A stretch of DNA of 53,383 nt from an uncultured Eubacterium sp. Lineage in GTDB: Bacteria > Bacillota > Clostridia > Lachnospirales > Lachnospiraceae. Where the stretch lies: positions 1-53,383 of the forward strand of contig CAJUBQ010000026.1 of assembly GCA_910584595.1 (NCBI GenBank), read 5' to 3'. A program made the position numbers and the translations under genes. Positions 1 through 8,871 of the stretch are shown in pieces. How positions within the stretch are numbered: position 1 is the stretch's first letter; the number at the start of each line of letters is the position of its first letter. A model generated the notes under the pieces. That model saw only the letters and a list, made by a program, of their open reading frames with translations. It was not told the origin of the DNA and made no database searches.

Positions 1-54
1 ATATAAACTATATCTATCATCTAAAAATTCATGGTGTTAAATCCTAAAGACGGG

Positions 55-149
55 AGGGCCGATTCCCTCATCCAGCGTCCGGGAGGCCCAAAAGCAACAC
101 TTTGTCTAAACTGTTGTTTTGTTACTTGTCCACCCCGTGAATAGTAACG
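55..149 (+). repeat. Terminal dispersed repeat, left copy
   Basis: This 95-bp element recurs as its reverse complement at 53282-53377, with about six substitutions and one single-base gap. It contains two palindromic parts. The first has GGGCC (56-60) facing GGCCC (85-89), with an inner TCCC/GGGA pairing. The second has AAAGCAACA (91-99) facing TGTTGTTTT (112-120), paired through one G-T wobble. It ends 39 bp before the fhs -35 box. There is no ORF in it and no transposase nearby. A dispersed intergenic repeat is the simplest reading. Confidence 0.85.
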
Positions 150-187
150 ACGAATAGTATGCATAAAAAATAAATAATATTATTATC

Positions 188-216
188 GTGACTTTACTCT
201 CCTCATATGCTATAAT
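188..216 (+). promoter_or_regulatory. Predicted sigma-A promoter of fhs
   Basis: A GTGACT -35 box (188-193) and a perfect TATAAT -10 box (211-216) are separated by 17 bp. They lie about 35 bp upstream of the fhs start, with a strong AGGAGG ribosome site in between. I saw no riboswitch fold in the short leader. Confidence 0.7.
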
Positions 217-251
217 CAGGTACTACATAAGCAAAAAGGAGGAGGCCAAAT

Positions 252-1922
252 ATGAAAACAGACATTCAAATTGCACAGGAAGCACAAATGCTTCCTATCA
301 AAGAAGTTGCCGCAGCATACGGCATCTGTGAAGATGATCTGGAATTATATGGTAAATACAAAGCAAAACTATCCGATGAACTGATTGAGAAAACAAAAGA
401 AAACAAGGATGGAAAACTCATACTTGTAACTGCTATTAACCCAACTCCGGCCGGAGAAGGAAAGACGACCACAAGTATCGGCCTGGCGCAGGCATTTGCG
501 AAATTGGGCAAAAACTGCCTGCTGGCGCTGCGGGAACCGTCTCTTGGACCATGCTTTGGCATGAAAGGCGGCGCGGCCGGCGGCGGATATGCGCAAGTTG
601 TTCCAATGGAAGACCTCAATCTGCATTTTACCGGAGATTTTCATGCGATCACATCTGCCAACAATCTGCTGGCGGCGCTGCTTGACAACCATATTCAACA
701 GGGAAATGCCTTAAATATTGACACGAGGCAGATCGTTTGGAAACGCTGCATGGATATGAATGACCGCGCGCTTCGCAACATCGTTGTCGGACTCGGAGCA
801 AAATCTGACGGTTTTGTAAGAGAAGACCATTTTGTTATTACAGTTGCTACGGAAATTATGGCAATTTTATGCCTGTCTAAAGATATGGCTGATCTGAAAA
901 AACGTTTAGGCAATATCATCGTGGCCTATAACTATGAAGGTGAACCGGTAACAGCAAAACAGCTGCAGGCAGTCGGCGCAATGGCAGCTTTATTAAAAGA
1001 TGCTTTAAAACCAAACCTGATCCAGACGCTGGAGCATACCGGAGCAATTGTACATGGCGGCCCGTTTGCGAATATCGCTCATGGCTGCAATTCTATTCGC
1101 GCGACAACTACTGCTTTGAAAATTGCCGATTATGTAATTACCGAAGCCGGTTTTGGCGCGGATCTGGGCGCAGAAAAATTCTTTGACATCAAGTGCCGCA
1201 AAGCGGGACTGAAACCGGACGCAGTTGTACTTGTAGCTACCGTACGTGCGCTCAAATACAATGGCGGCGTGCCGAAAAACGAGCTTGCAAAAGAAAACCT
1301 GGACGCTGTAAAAAAAGGAATCTGCAATCTGGAAAAGCATATTGAAAATCTCCAGAAATACCACGTGCCAATTGTCGTTACGCTGAATGCTTTTCTGACC
1401 GACACTCCGGCAGAATACGAATATATCCGCGGTTTTTGTGAACAAAAAGGCTGTGCATTTGCATTATCGAAAGTCTGGGAAAACGGTGGTGAAGGCGGAA
1501 AGGAACTTGCTGAAAAAGTATTAAAAACATTGGATGAAAAACCATCCGAATTCCAGCCTCTTTATCCGGATGAATTACCTTTAAAAGACAAAATCCATAC
1601 TGTCGCTGCAGAAATTTATGGCGCTACAGACGTAGCCTATACGCCTGCTGCCGAAAAAACTCTGGCAAAGCTTACAGACCTTGGATTTGGAAATCTGCCG
1701 GTATGTATCGCCAAGACACAGTATTCGTTATCTGACGACCAGCACAGGCTCGGACGGCCGTCAAACTTCACGATTACGGTAAGAGATGTATACGTAAGCG
1801 CAGGCGCAGGTTTTGTTGTCGTTCTGACCGGAGCAATCATGACAATGCCCGGACTTTCAAAAACACCTGCCGCTTATAATATTGATGTAGATGAAAGCGG
1901 AAAAATTACAGGTCTGTTTTAG
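252..1922 (+). CDS. fhs: Formate--tetrahydrofolate ligase
   Basis: This enzyme joins formate to tetrahydrofolate at the cost of ATP, giving 10-formyl-THF. It acts in the cytoplasm and feeds purine synthesis and, in acetogens, the methyl branch of the Wood-Ljungdahl pathway. The 556 residues match the usual family length. A nucleotide-binding loop is visible near residues 64-73 (PTPAGEGKTT), and the strongly conserved GGAAGGGYAQV segment follows at about 106-116. The ATG is preceded by AAAAAGGAGGAGG at good spacing. The gene stands alone, with its own promoter and a strong terminator hairpin, and no other folate or acetogenesis gene is next to it. The enzyme occurs in both acetogens and non-acetogens, so it does not prove acetogenesis. 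Confidence 0.97.
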   Translation: MKTDIQIAQEAQMLPIKEVAAAYGICEDDLELYGKYKAKLSDELIEKTKENKDGKLILVTAINPTPAGEGKTTTSIGLAQAFAKLGKNCLLALREPSLGPCFGMKGGAAGGGYAQVVPMEDLNLHFTGDFHAITSANNLLAALLDNHIQQGNALNIDTRQIVWKRCMDMNDRALRNIVVGLGAKSDGFVREDHFVITVATEIMAILCLSKDMADLKKRLGNIIVAYNYEGEPVTAKQLQAVGAMAALLKDALKPNLIQTLEHTGAIVHGGPFANIAHGCNSIRATTTALKIADYVITEAGFGADLGAEKFFDIKCRKAGLKPDAVVLVATVRALKYNGGVPKNELAKENLDAVKKGICNLEKHIENLQKYHVPIVVTLNAFLTDTPAEYEYIRGFCEQKGCAFALSKVWENGGEGGKELAEKVLKTLDEKPSEFQPLYPDELPLKDKIHTVAAEIYGATDVAYTPAAEKTLAKLTDLGFGNLPVCIAKTQYSLSDDQHRLGRPSNFTITVRDVYVSAGAGFVVVLTGAIMTMPGLSKTPAAYNIDVDESGKITGLF

Positions 1923-1944
1923 AGCATGTTTCTAATAAATTTTT

Positions 1945-1996
1945 GCAGTAGCAGGGAACAGTTCCATGAGTTATCTGAACTGTTCCCTGCTACTGC
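1945..1996 (+). terminator. Long hairpin terminator after fhs
   Basis: Two perfect 19-nt arms (1945-1963 and 1978-1996) enclose a 14-nt loop and are followed by a T-rich stretch on the plus strand. The right arm touches the stop codon of the convergent L,D-transpeptidase gene. The minus-strand side lacks a clear T run, so it mainly serves fhs. Confidence 0.8.
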
Positions 1997-3474
1997 TATC
2001 TTTGTTCCTCTTCTTTATTGACATAGGAATAAGCATTTGAAATCTTTGCATTTTCTGCCGTCAGCTCCATCGGCTCCCGATAATAAGCAATGACCGGTGT
2101 TCCTGTCGGAAGAATTTTAAAGAGCTTTTCTGCCAGTTCGCTTGGCATATTAATGCAGCCATGGGAACCTGAGTCTTTATAAATTTCCTTCCCAAATTCA
2201 TTTCTCCAGCTTGCATCATGGAATCCTACGTTATATGCAAACACCATAAAGTATTTTACATCAGAAGCATAGTTTTCTCCTACAAGCGTAGCATCACGCT
2301 CTTTATATACGATTTTATATATACCGTCCGGCGAACCGTTGTTTCTGCTGACATTCCCTGTAACAACATCCGTTTCCAGTTTCAGCTTGCCATTTTCGTA
2401 AAAATACATGTGCTGATTTGTATAGTCCACTTCTACATAAGTATCCCCAATATCGTATGTTTCACTCTTTACGTCTGCCGTCTGATTGAATACCGGCTCA
2501 CGCTCAATCGTTTTTCCGGACTTAATTTCAGATAAGAGCTGATTTTTTTCTTTTTCCTTATCTATGACCCATCCATAATCTCCGCCGCCGATTTTTACTT
2601 TATCGCCAAGAGACGTCTTAAAAGTACGCACGTCTCCATACGTATTATACTTACTCGCCAGATACTGTACATAACCGGTCACTTTGGACTCGTCCAATGT
2701 CACGGAATAATCCGCACCGATCGTAAGCCAATCTTTAATCTTTGCAGAATCAAGCACTTCACCGTTTTCCCCTACATCATATCGAATGGATGTATGCAGA
2801 TAGGAGTTAATATTTTTCAGTGCTTTTTTCAACTTTTTATCATTGGATTTTACTTTTGGCTCTTCATAAACATCATCCGTCAGCGCCAGCTTTTCCTCGC
2901 CCAGATCAACCGCATCCCGCGCCAGTTTTTGAACGTCCTTTAATCGAATCTGATTTCCTGCCTCTGCCTTTACCAGTTCATAGCCTGTTTCAGTCTCCCT
3001 CAGATAAGCATCTTTGGGTTTCTTAATATAATCCGACTGAAAACATGGAAGCTGTGCTACCATCTTGTCCAGCTTTTGCGTATTAAAAGCTGCAGACACT
3101 TCCAAATCCACTTCTTTTTTACCTTTTCTGCCGGATATCCACTTATATTCATCCTGTTCCTGCAAAATATCATGAATTTCTGTTCCCGGCACATACGTGT
3201 AGTCAATGTCCGGTCCGATAATCTGATACTTGTCTCCATCACGGGTCTCAATGCTGAAAATATAATCTGCAACTTCCTGTGCGACTTTATCTTCTGCTTC
3301 CTCTACTGTCATTTTATCGACGGAAACGCCATTTAATACGGTTCCCGGGAAAAAATGCTCCGCATAATAAGATGCCGTACACAAATAACAGACCAGGAGT
3401 GCGATCAGCAAAAAACATAGCGAGATGACCATAATAATTAGTGCAGACTTTGCTGCCGACTTCTGCTTTCTCAT
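1996..3474 (-). CDS. L,D-transpeptidase (YkuD) with peptidoglycan-binding region
   Basis: Likely a membrane-anchored enzyme that makes 3-3 peptidoglycan cross-links or attaches proteins to the wall. The N-terminus is basic, followed by one membrane helix at about residues 11-35. A long extracellular part resembles the PG-binding_4 region often paired with YkuD domains. The C-terminal YkuD catalytic motif is present as SHGCIN, with His438 and Cys440. At 492 residues it fits this architecture. A modest GGAAGG ribosome site precedes the ATG. It converges on fhs and appears monocistronic. The physiological substrate cannot be read from sequence. Confidence 0.92.
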   Translation of the reverse strand: MRKQKSAAKSALIIMVISLCFLLIALLVCYLCTASYYAEHFFPGTVLNGVSVDKMTVEEAEDKVAQEVADYIFSIETRDGDKYQIIGPDIDYTYVPGTEIHDILQEQDEYKWISGRKGKKEVDLEVSAAFNTQKLDKMVAQLPCFQSDYIKKPKDAYLRETETGYELVKAEAGNQIRLKDVQKLARDAVDLGEEKLALTDDVYEEPKVKSNDKKLKKALKNINSYLHTSIRYDVGENGEVLDSAKIKDWLTIGADYSVTLDESKVTGYVQYLASKYNTYGDVRTFKTSLGDKVKIGGGDYGWVIDKEKEKNQLLSEIKSGKTIEREPVFNQTADVKSETYDIGDTYVEVDYTNQHMYFYENGKLKLETDVVTGNVSRNNGSPDGIYKIVYKERDATLVGENYASDVKYFMVFAYNVGFHDASWRNEFGKEIYKDSGSHGCINMPSELAEKLFKILPTGTPVIAYYREPMELTAENAKISNAYSYVNKEEEQR

Positions 3475-3884
3475 TTTTTCTACCTTCCTTCCCGGGTATC
3501 TTTCTATTCGTCAGTCTTTATCAGTTACATGCTGCTGTGCTCACCGTAACAGAATCCGATGTTTCAGAATGCAAGAAACCCGATTGTTGTACTTTCACAG
3601 CAGACCAGGCAATATGCCTGATCTGTTATGCACTTTATTTTAACAGAATACCAGCTCTTTGGCTACCTTCGTTTTGCAGTAATATTCTGCTTATTAATAA
3701 AATGCGTGTATAAACTGCCAAAAACAAGGTAATGCGACAAATTTTTTATTTCATTCTTAATCAATCGTAACCGTTCAGATCACCCATAAGACTGTTACCA
3801 TCCATCTGCATGTATTCTGCAAAATATCATACAAGTTATCGGCATCAAAACACCTGCAATGAAGTCTGAATTTTTATTTCATAC
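3475..3884. other. 410-bp intergenic region, no gene seen
   Basis: I found no convincing gene here. The overlapping plus-strand frames lack ribosome sites and recognisable content. The stretch holds the leader of the L,D-transpeptidase gene, with a hairpin at 3601-3625, and the 3' side of the AI-2E-family gene, where I could not find a clear terminator. Confidence 0.5.
3601..3625 (-). promoter_or_regulatory. Leader hairpin upstream of the L,D-transpeptidase gene
   Basis: An 11-bp stem (3601-3611 with 3615-3625) closes a 3-nt loop. Read on the minus strand its only irregular pair is a U-G wobble; on the plus strand it is a mismatch. That favours a minus-strand RNA structure about 130 nt upstream of the start codon. 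No T run follows, so it is not a normal terminator. It may equally be an operator. Confidence 0.4.
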
Positions 3885-5111
3885 TTATTTATCTGTATCC
3901 GAAGTCTCCTTCTTTTTCTCATGGCCGTCAGACAAATCTTCCAGCAGTTCCATCTTACCGTGTTTTTGCAGCCCCTTTACAACAAACCGGCGGATCATAT
4001 CATAAATGACCGCAAATACCGGAACGCCTACCAAAATACCTGTAAATCCAAAAAATCCCTGGAAAAGCGTAATAGAAAACAGCACCCAAAATCCGGTCAG
4101 CCCCACACTGTCTGCCAGCAGTGCCGGGCCTAAAATATTTCCGTCAAACTGCTGCAAAATAATAATAAATACAATAAAAATAATACAATTTACCGGGCCC
4201 GAAATCAGTACGAGCAGCGCGGATGGAACCGCTCCGATATAAGGCCCGAAATATGGTATCACATTTGTAACCCCAACAATCACACTAATCAGCACTGCAT
4301 TTGGAAATCCCATTGTAAAAGTCATAATAATGCAGAAAACATAGCAAATCAGTCCAACGATCGCACTGTCCAGTATCTTTCCTCCAAAAAAACCAACAAA
4401 TGTCTTGTCTATAAAACGCAGTTCTTTCATCACCGCATCCGCGCGTTCTGTTTTTAACACCGCATAAAGCACTGCCATTCCCTGTCTTGCAAACGTCTTG
4501 CGGCCAAGCAGCAAATAAATGCAAATAATGATTCCGATCAGTAAATTATACAGTACTCCTACAACGGATCCGACAGTATCCGCAAATCCGCCCATCATCC
4601 CCTGCATAGTAGGCAGCAGGTCGGTTCTCGCCCATTCCTGCAGCTTGTCCTCCAGACTGATAATCGCCGTATTTGCATAGCTTTGCAGCACTTCATTCCC
4701 GTCCAGCATCCCGGTCAGCCATTTCGCAAACTCATCCATTTTCTGCGGCACCGCATTTATGAGCAGCATCGTACTGCTGACCATTTCCGGTATCACCATA
4801 CTAAGCAGCAGGTAAATAATCAAAAACGTCAAAATCAGGACAAGCAGCACCGTTAATCCATTCGCCCGCTTCTTATGCTTATCCGGCAGCAGAGCCTCTA
4901 TCTTTTTTTCCAGAAAATTGCAGGGCGTCTTTAATAAATACGCCATAACGCCGCCGTAAATCACAGGTTTTAACACGCCAAGCAGCCATAAAAAAGAACT
5001 TTTGATCTGTCCGATTTCCCTGATTGCAAAAAAGAGCAGGATCGCCAGGGCGAGAGAAACAAATCCTGTTAGCGACTGATAAAATATTTTCTTCCAATCT
5101 TCTTTTTTCAT
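3885..5111 (-). CDS. AI-2E family transporter (TqsA/YtvI-like permease)
   Basis: A multi-span membrane protein of 408 residues from the AI-2E transporter family (PF01594). The family includes putative autoinducer-2 exporters and Na+/H+ antiporters, so the substrate is open. Hydrophobic segments cover the N-terminal third, and the typical C-terminal block with GVTNVIPYFGPYIGAVP and a later QQFDGNILGP segment is present. I chose the ATG at 5111 over an upstream TTG at 5132 because GAGGAGG lies seven bases before it. The charged C-terminal tail is cytoplasmic by inference. It has its own predicted promoter and no operon partner. Confidence 0.9.
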   Translation of the reverse strand: MKKEDWKKIFYQSLTGFVSLALAILLFFAIREIGQIKSSFLWLLGVLKPVIYGGVMAYLLKTPCNFLEKKIEALLPDKHKKRANGLTVLLVLILTFLIIYLLLSMVIPEMVSSTMLLINAVPQKMDEFAKWLTGMLDGNEVLQSYANTAIISLEDKLQEWARTDLLPTMQGMMGGFADTVGSVVGVLYNLLIGIIICIYLLLGRKTFARQGMAVLYAVLKTERADAVMKELRFIDKTFVGFFGGKILDSAIVGLICYVFCIIMTFTMGFPNAVLISVIVGVTNVIPYFGPYIGAVPSALLVLISGPVNCIIFIVFIIILQQFDGNILGPALLADSVGLTGFWVLFSITLFQGFFGFTGILVGVPVFAVIYDMIRRFVVKGLQKHGKMELLEDLSDGHEKKKETSDTDK

Positions 5112-5186
5112 CTTTAACCTCCTCGCAGGCAACAGTTCTGATAAGCTGACCTGCTATCCTTGTATTTCCATTTTTTGACTGATCTT

Positions 5187-5215
5187 ATTTTAACATATAC
5201 TATGAAATTTACCAA
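5187..5215 (-). promoter_or_regulatory. Predicted promoter of the AI-2E family gene
   Basis: On the minus strand TTGGTA (5210-5215) and TAAAAT (5187-5192) are separated by 17 bp, about 75 bp before the chosen ATG. Confidence 0.5.
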
Positions 5216-5292
5216 CCAAAAGTATGTGCTGCATTTGCAATAAAATATATATTGGCTTTCTTTAACTGTTCCAAAGCTCTATCCTCATTATA

Positions 5293-5323
5293 TAAAAAGT
5301 CCTCCACCTTACGGCGAAGGACT
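5293..5323 (-). terminator. Intrinsic terminator after the 5.3-6.4 kb islet
   Basis: On the minus strand AGTCCT and AGGACT arms (5298-5323) enclose a partly paired interior. A T5 run at 5297-5293 follows. It lies seven bases beyond the stop of the small secreted-peptide ORF, which supports that ORF and its upstream neighbours being transcribed on the minus strand. Confidence 0.75.
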
Positions 5324-5329
5324 ATGCTT

Positions 5330-5515
5330 TCAATCCAACCATTTATATACCGCATATTGGTCAGTGGTAAACTTTCTTTGTATTTCTGGCCGGATGGAGT
5401 TTGTTTTTTCTGCTAATACTGTCATTGATAATGCAAACATCATACATAACGATACTACAATCGCAAAAAACTTATAAACCTTATTATTGACACCCGTCAC
5501 TTTTCTTATGTCCAA
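5330..5515 (-). CDS. Small secreted or membrane peptide, unknown
   Basis: A reading frame of about 61 residues. It has a hydrophobic segment, then an ALSMTVLA|EK signal-peptidase-like site, and a short charged mature part of about 30 residues. I chose a TTG start at 5515 because AAAGGA precedes it by about six bases; a GTG at 5500 is the alternative. The longer frame up to 5554 starts inside the upstream gene without a ribosome site. The 5' end overlaps the stop of the 239-aa gene, suggesting translational coupling, and a terminator follows directly. No family is recognised. It could be a fragment of a larger exported protein. Confidence 0.5.
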   Translation of the reverse strand: MDIRKVTGVNNKVYKFFAIVVSLCMMFALSMTVLAEKTNSIRPEIQRKFTTDQYAVYKWLD

Positions 5516-6225
5516 TATAATCCTTTCCCGTAAATCCCGCTGCCTTTCTCCCATTCATCCACCCAGATATAAACGCTTCTCCTCTTGGCCGCCAAATATT
5601 GAATCAATGGATTTTCTGTGCATTGATCCAATGTCAGCGCAGATATATTCATAGAATTTACCATCTCCGCAGCCACAACCCTCTCTACTGCCGCAGATGG
5701 CTTTCGCAGATTTCCCTCGCAGGCGAAGACACGAAAAACAGCGTCATCTTTACAATCGCAAGCATATTTTTGATTTCCGTATAATTCTTTCCATTCTTCC
5801 GGGACTGATTCATTTCCCATAATCCTGTCCGCCATCGCAAGCCCGAAGTCCGTCAACCCCTGCAAATGTATCTCGACCAATTCTATTCTCTCTGGTAATT
5901 TCGATACAAGAAACGCGGAAACCTTACAAAACAATGCGCCCACATACGTCTCCCGCACCTCCCATTCTTCCTTGCTCACATATCGGATACTGCAGGCGCC
6001 ATATGCCTTCCCAAAGTTATAGCGGTTAAATGCATGTGTCACAAGTTCCCATAAAAGCCAGTCCGGCAATGACCAATCCGGCATACATAAAGAATCGCTG
6101 TTCACCATTCCATGGTCTGTATTTAATCTCATGGCCAACATGTTTTCACGCTCTAACGGAAGAGACACTTCTTCCAACATTTTGCATGGATTTATTTCTA
6201 TCTGCTCCAGCCTTACTCTTCTCAT
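5506..6225 (-). CDS. Hypothetical protein, 239 aa
   Basis: I do not recognise this family. The protein is soluble, without a signal peptide or membrane helix, and rich in Trp, Cys and acidic residues. A CDCKDD motif lies near the middle and several Trp-containing segments lie at the N-terminus (MPDWSLPDWLLWEL). Its ATG overlaps the stop of the preceding DUF4143-like remnant in an ATGA arrangement, and its 3' end overlaps the small secreted-peptide ORF. All three form one transcription unit ending at the 5298-5323 hairpin. No clear ribosome site precedes the ATG, so expression may depend on coupling. The content gives no safe function. Confidence 0.6.
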   Translation of the reverse strand: MRRVRLEQIEINPCKMLEEVSLPLERENMLAMRLNTDHGMVNSDSLCMPDWSLPDWLLWELVTHAFNRYNFGKAYGACSIRYVSKEEWEVRETYVGALFCKVSAFLVSKLPERIELVEIHLQGLTDFGLAMADRIMGNESVPEEWKELYGNQKYACDCKDDAVFRVFACEGNLRKPSAAVERVVAAEMVNSMNISALTLDQCTENPLIQYLAAKRRSVYIWVDEWEKGSGIYGKGLYWT

Positions 6226-6428
6226 TTATAATCCGATACCTTTCCCTGTGATTCTCCATTCGTCACATCAAATCGCTGATTCGCGCTTATGAGAGAACGC
6301 CCTTCGCTTTTCAGACACTTCACAATCGCGTTAGCGGAAAAGGAGTTGCCCACATTTTCAATAACATACTTTACCACACGGTTGAATAAATCGAAATTTG
6401 TGACCTCCTTTACTATAACTATATCCAT
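6222..6428 (-). pseudogene. Remnant of a DUF4143-type AAA ATPase
   Basis: The 68-residue frame resembles the region after the ATPase core in the widespread bacterial AAA/DUF4143 ATP-binding proteins, where a segment like DIVIVKEVTN precedes an FDRVV...NVGNSFSA helix-turn-helix-like stretch ending in LKSEGRS. The N-terminal P-loop ATPase and the C-terminal nuclease-like DUF4143 part are missing. Upstream on the same strand a different frame continues as ...TIDYLTVYG, consistent with a single-base frameshift at about 6425. After LKSEGRS the sequence diverges from the family. I read this as a truncated remnant fused to unrelated DNA. The match is from memory of the family, not from a search. Confidence 0.6.
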
Positions 6429-6571
6429 AAACAGTCAGATAATCAATAGTTTTTACCGAGATTTCGTAAAAACTTTCGTTTTAAAAGAGTTTTTCCGGAA
6501 AATCCCGCATATGCTGATATATATAACAGAAACAGGGGGAAGCAAATAGTTGACTGTTAAAATTGCACAAA

Positions 6572-6615
6572 AAACAACCAATTTATTTCTATGCGATAAA
6601 ATAAATTGGTTGTTT
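6572..6615 (-). terminator. Strong terminator of the alpha-galactosidase operon
   Basis: Perfect 17-bp arms (6572-6588 and 6599-6615) enclose a 10-nt loop. On the minus strand a run of six T follows. A second 7-bp hairpin (GGTCAGC at 6634-6640 with GCTGACC at 6652-6658) lies between it and the GH36 stop codon. It closes the minus-strand operon starting near 11881. Confidence 0.85.
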
Positions 6616-6699
6616 GATGTAACATTCCAGGCAGGTCAGCACATTTACTGCGCTGACCGTATGATTAACTTCCAGTTTCTTTCATAAATTCCATTTATA

Positions 6700-8865
6700 C
6701 TACAGCCTGATAAAGTGCATTTGCCATGCATGATACTCCCCTGAAACAATTGGTACCGGAATTCCTATTTCCATCAGCGCATTTCCGCTAATGAGCTGAG
6801 AAGTCCCCTCTAACTGATAATGTGCATTTCCATCCAGTCCTTTGCATTTGACATAAGTCACCGGACTGTTGCAGTGCGTGTCCAGTGAAACGATATTTAA
6901 CAGCGCTTCACTTTGATCCTGAGCTGTAAAATTCCATGCCGCTACCTCTGTGTCAATACCCGGTGTCGTCAGCCGATAATAGTCGCCATTATGAATCAAA
7001 TGCCAATATCTTTTAAAATCCTGAATCTGCTTTTTAATTGCTTCCATTTCCACTTTGGAAAGCAGATTCAAATCCAGTTCATAACCAAAACTGCCAGCCA
7101 TTGCAACAACTGCACGAGTATGGATATCTGTCACACGTCCGGTCTGCTCATTAGGTACCGCGGAAACATGTGATCCTACAGCTGATATCGGATATCCAAA
7201 AGATGTCCCATGCTGGATACGAATACGTTCTATTGCATCTGTATCATCACTGCACCAAATCTGAGGCGTATAATAAAGCATCCCAGCATCAAATCTGCCT
7301 CCGCCGCCTGCACAGCCCTCGATCAGCAGGTTCGGATAACGAGATATCAGGCGTTCTAAGAAATGGTATACGCCAAGCACATAATCATGCATCGTTTTTC
7401 CGGCATTCTGATACTGCAAAGAAGCGCTAAACAAATCTGAGAGTCCCCGATTCATGTCCATTTTAATATATTCAATTTGTGCGGAATCTAATACCTCTGA
7501 TATCCTTTCAAAAATATAATCCACAATTTCTCTTCTGGAATAATCGAGCACAAGCTGGTTCCTGCCGCGTACAGGCTTTCGTCCCGGAATCACCAATGCC
7601 CAATCCGGGTGTTCCCGATAAAGCCGGCTGTTTTCGTTTATCATTTCCGGCTCTATCCAAAGTCCGAATTTCATGCCCATGTCATGAATCCGTTTAGAAA
7701 GGCTTTGCAAGGTGCCGCCAAGCTTTTTTTCATTTACCGTCCAATCACCCAAAGCTCTATCGTCACTGTCTCTGTCTCCAAACCATCCATCGTCAAGCAC
7801 CATCATTTCCACGCCAAGCGCAGCTGCTTTTTCCGCAATCCCCACAATCTTATCACCGGTAAAATCCAGATACGTAGCTTCCCAGTTATTAATCAGTACC
7901 GGACGCGGAATTTTCTGCCAGATGCCGCGGCAAATATGGCTGCGTATGAGATGATGAAAAATTCTGGACAAAGCGCCAAGTCCGTCCGATGTATAAGCAC
8001 AGGCCGCTTCCGGTGTATAAAATATATTCCCCGGCTGTAATGGATACGAAAACAATTCACTATGAATACCTATGCCGAAGCGAATTTGCTGATACTGATC
8101 TTTTTCCACCTCACAATTAAAATTCCCACTATATAATAAAGAAACTCCATAGCAAGAACCATCATCCTCATTTGTTCCCCTGCCTGCCAGGATAACAAAT
8201 GGATTGTGCTGATGACTGCTCATTCCCCGTCTGCTCCCATAGCTTTGAATACCATGGATAACTGTATGACGTTCACAATTTCGTTCCATGCCATGTCTGC
8301 CATAAAAATGCAGTACATCATAATCTCCGCATAAAAAATCCAGATTCCCGCTGTATGCTTTTTCCAGAAAAAGTGGCTGCTTTCCTGTATTTTTAATCAC
8401 CGCACTTCTTGTAATAACATCCAACTCCGTTAAAATACCGTATTTTAAAATTACCTCCACGCCGGCAGACTCATCCTGCAGTAAAATTTCTACTGTTTTC
8501 GCTTCTGCATTCTCTGCATATACTGCCGGAAGTCCGGGAATGCTGTATTTTCCACTGCTTCGAGACATACTTCTAAAACGCAGGTCACATCCCAGCACAC
8601 CACTGCTGCTCTTAATATTAAATGCCGGCGTACGAAAATCTCCGTTTCCATAACATGGATATTCCAACGGCAATACATCCGCAGAAACAGTTCTGTCATC
8701 CCCTGCATCATATGGATTCATAGAAAATCCTCTGTCATAAGCTGTCATAAGATAGTCCATATTACAGTCCACTTTTTTGCCATAATATAAATGCACCAAA
8801 AACCCATGCTCTGTAACCCCCATCTGATAAGTCGTATGCTTCGTCTGTAATGAAATAATTTCCAT
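6700..8865 (-). CDS. Alpha-galactosidase, GH36 family
   Basis: Releases terminal alpha-1,6-galactose from raffinose-type oligosaccharides or galactomannan side chains. The 721 residues match bacterial GH36 enzymes. An N-terminal beta domain precedes the catalytic barrel, which shows VLDDGWFGDRDSDD (357-369) and LWIEPEMIN (402-410). The nucleophile is predicted as Asp470 in YIKMDMNR and the acid/base as Asp540 in WCSDDTDA. The pair spacing of 70 residues agrees with characterised members. No signal peptide is seen, so it acts in the cytoplasm on sugars brought in by the ABC transporter encoded just upstream (7-bp gap). It is the last gene of that operon. Confidence 0.96.
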   Translation of the reverse strand: MEIISLQTKHTTYQMGVTEHGFLVHLYYGKKVDCNMDYLMTAYDRGFSMNPYDAGDDRTVSADVLPLEYPCYGNGDFRTPAFNIKSSSGVLGCDLRFRSMSRSSGKYSIPGLPAVYAENAEAKTVEILLQDESAGVEVILKYGILTELDVITRSAVIKNTGKQPLFLEKAYSGNLDFLCGDYDVLHFYGRHGMERNCERHTVIHGIQSYGSRRGMSSHQHNPFVILAGRGTNEDDGSCYGVSLLYSGNFNCEVEKDQYQQIRFGIGIHSELFSYPLQPGNIFYTPEAACAYTSDGLGALSRIFHHLIRSHICRGIWQKIPRPVLINNWEATYLDFTGDKIVGIAEKAAALGVEMMVLDDGWFGDRDSDDRALGDWTVNEKKLGGTLQSLSKRIHDMGMKFGLWIEPEMINENSRLYREHPDWALVIPGRKPVRGRNQLVLDYSRREIVDYIFERISEVLDSAQIEYIKMDMNRGLSDLFSASLQYQNAGKTMHDYVLGVYHFLERLISRYPNLLIEGCAGGGGRFDAGMLYYTPQIWCSDDTDAIERIRIQHGTSFGYPISAVGSHVSAVPNEQTGRVTDIHTRAVVAMAGSFGYELDLNLLSKVEMEAIKKQIQDFKRYWHLIHNGDYYRLTTPGIDTEVAAWNFTAQDQSEALLNIVSLDTHCNSPVTYVKCKGLDGNAHYQLEGTSQLISGNALMEIGIPVPIVSGEYHAWQMHFIRL

Positions 8866-8871
8866 AAACCT

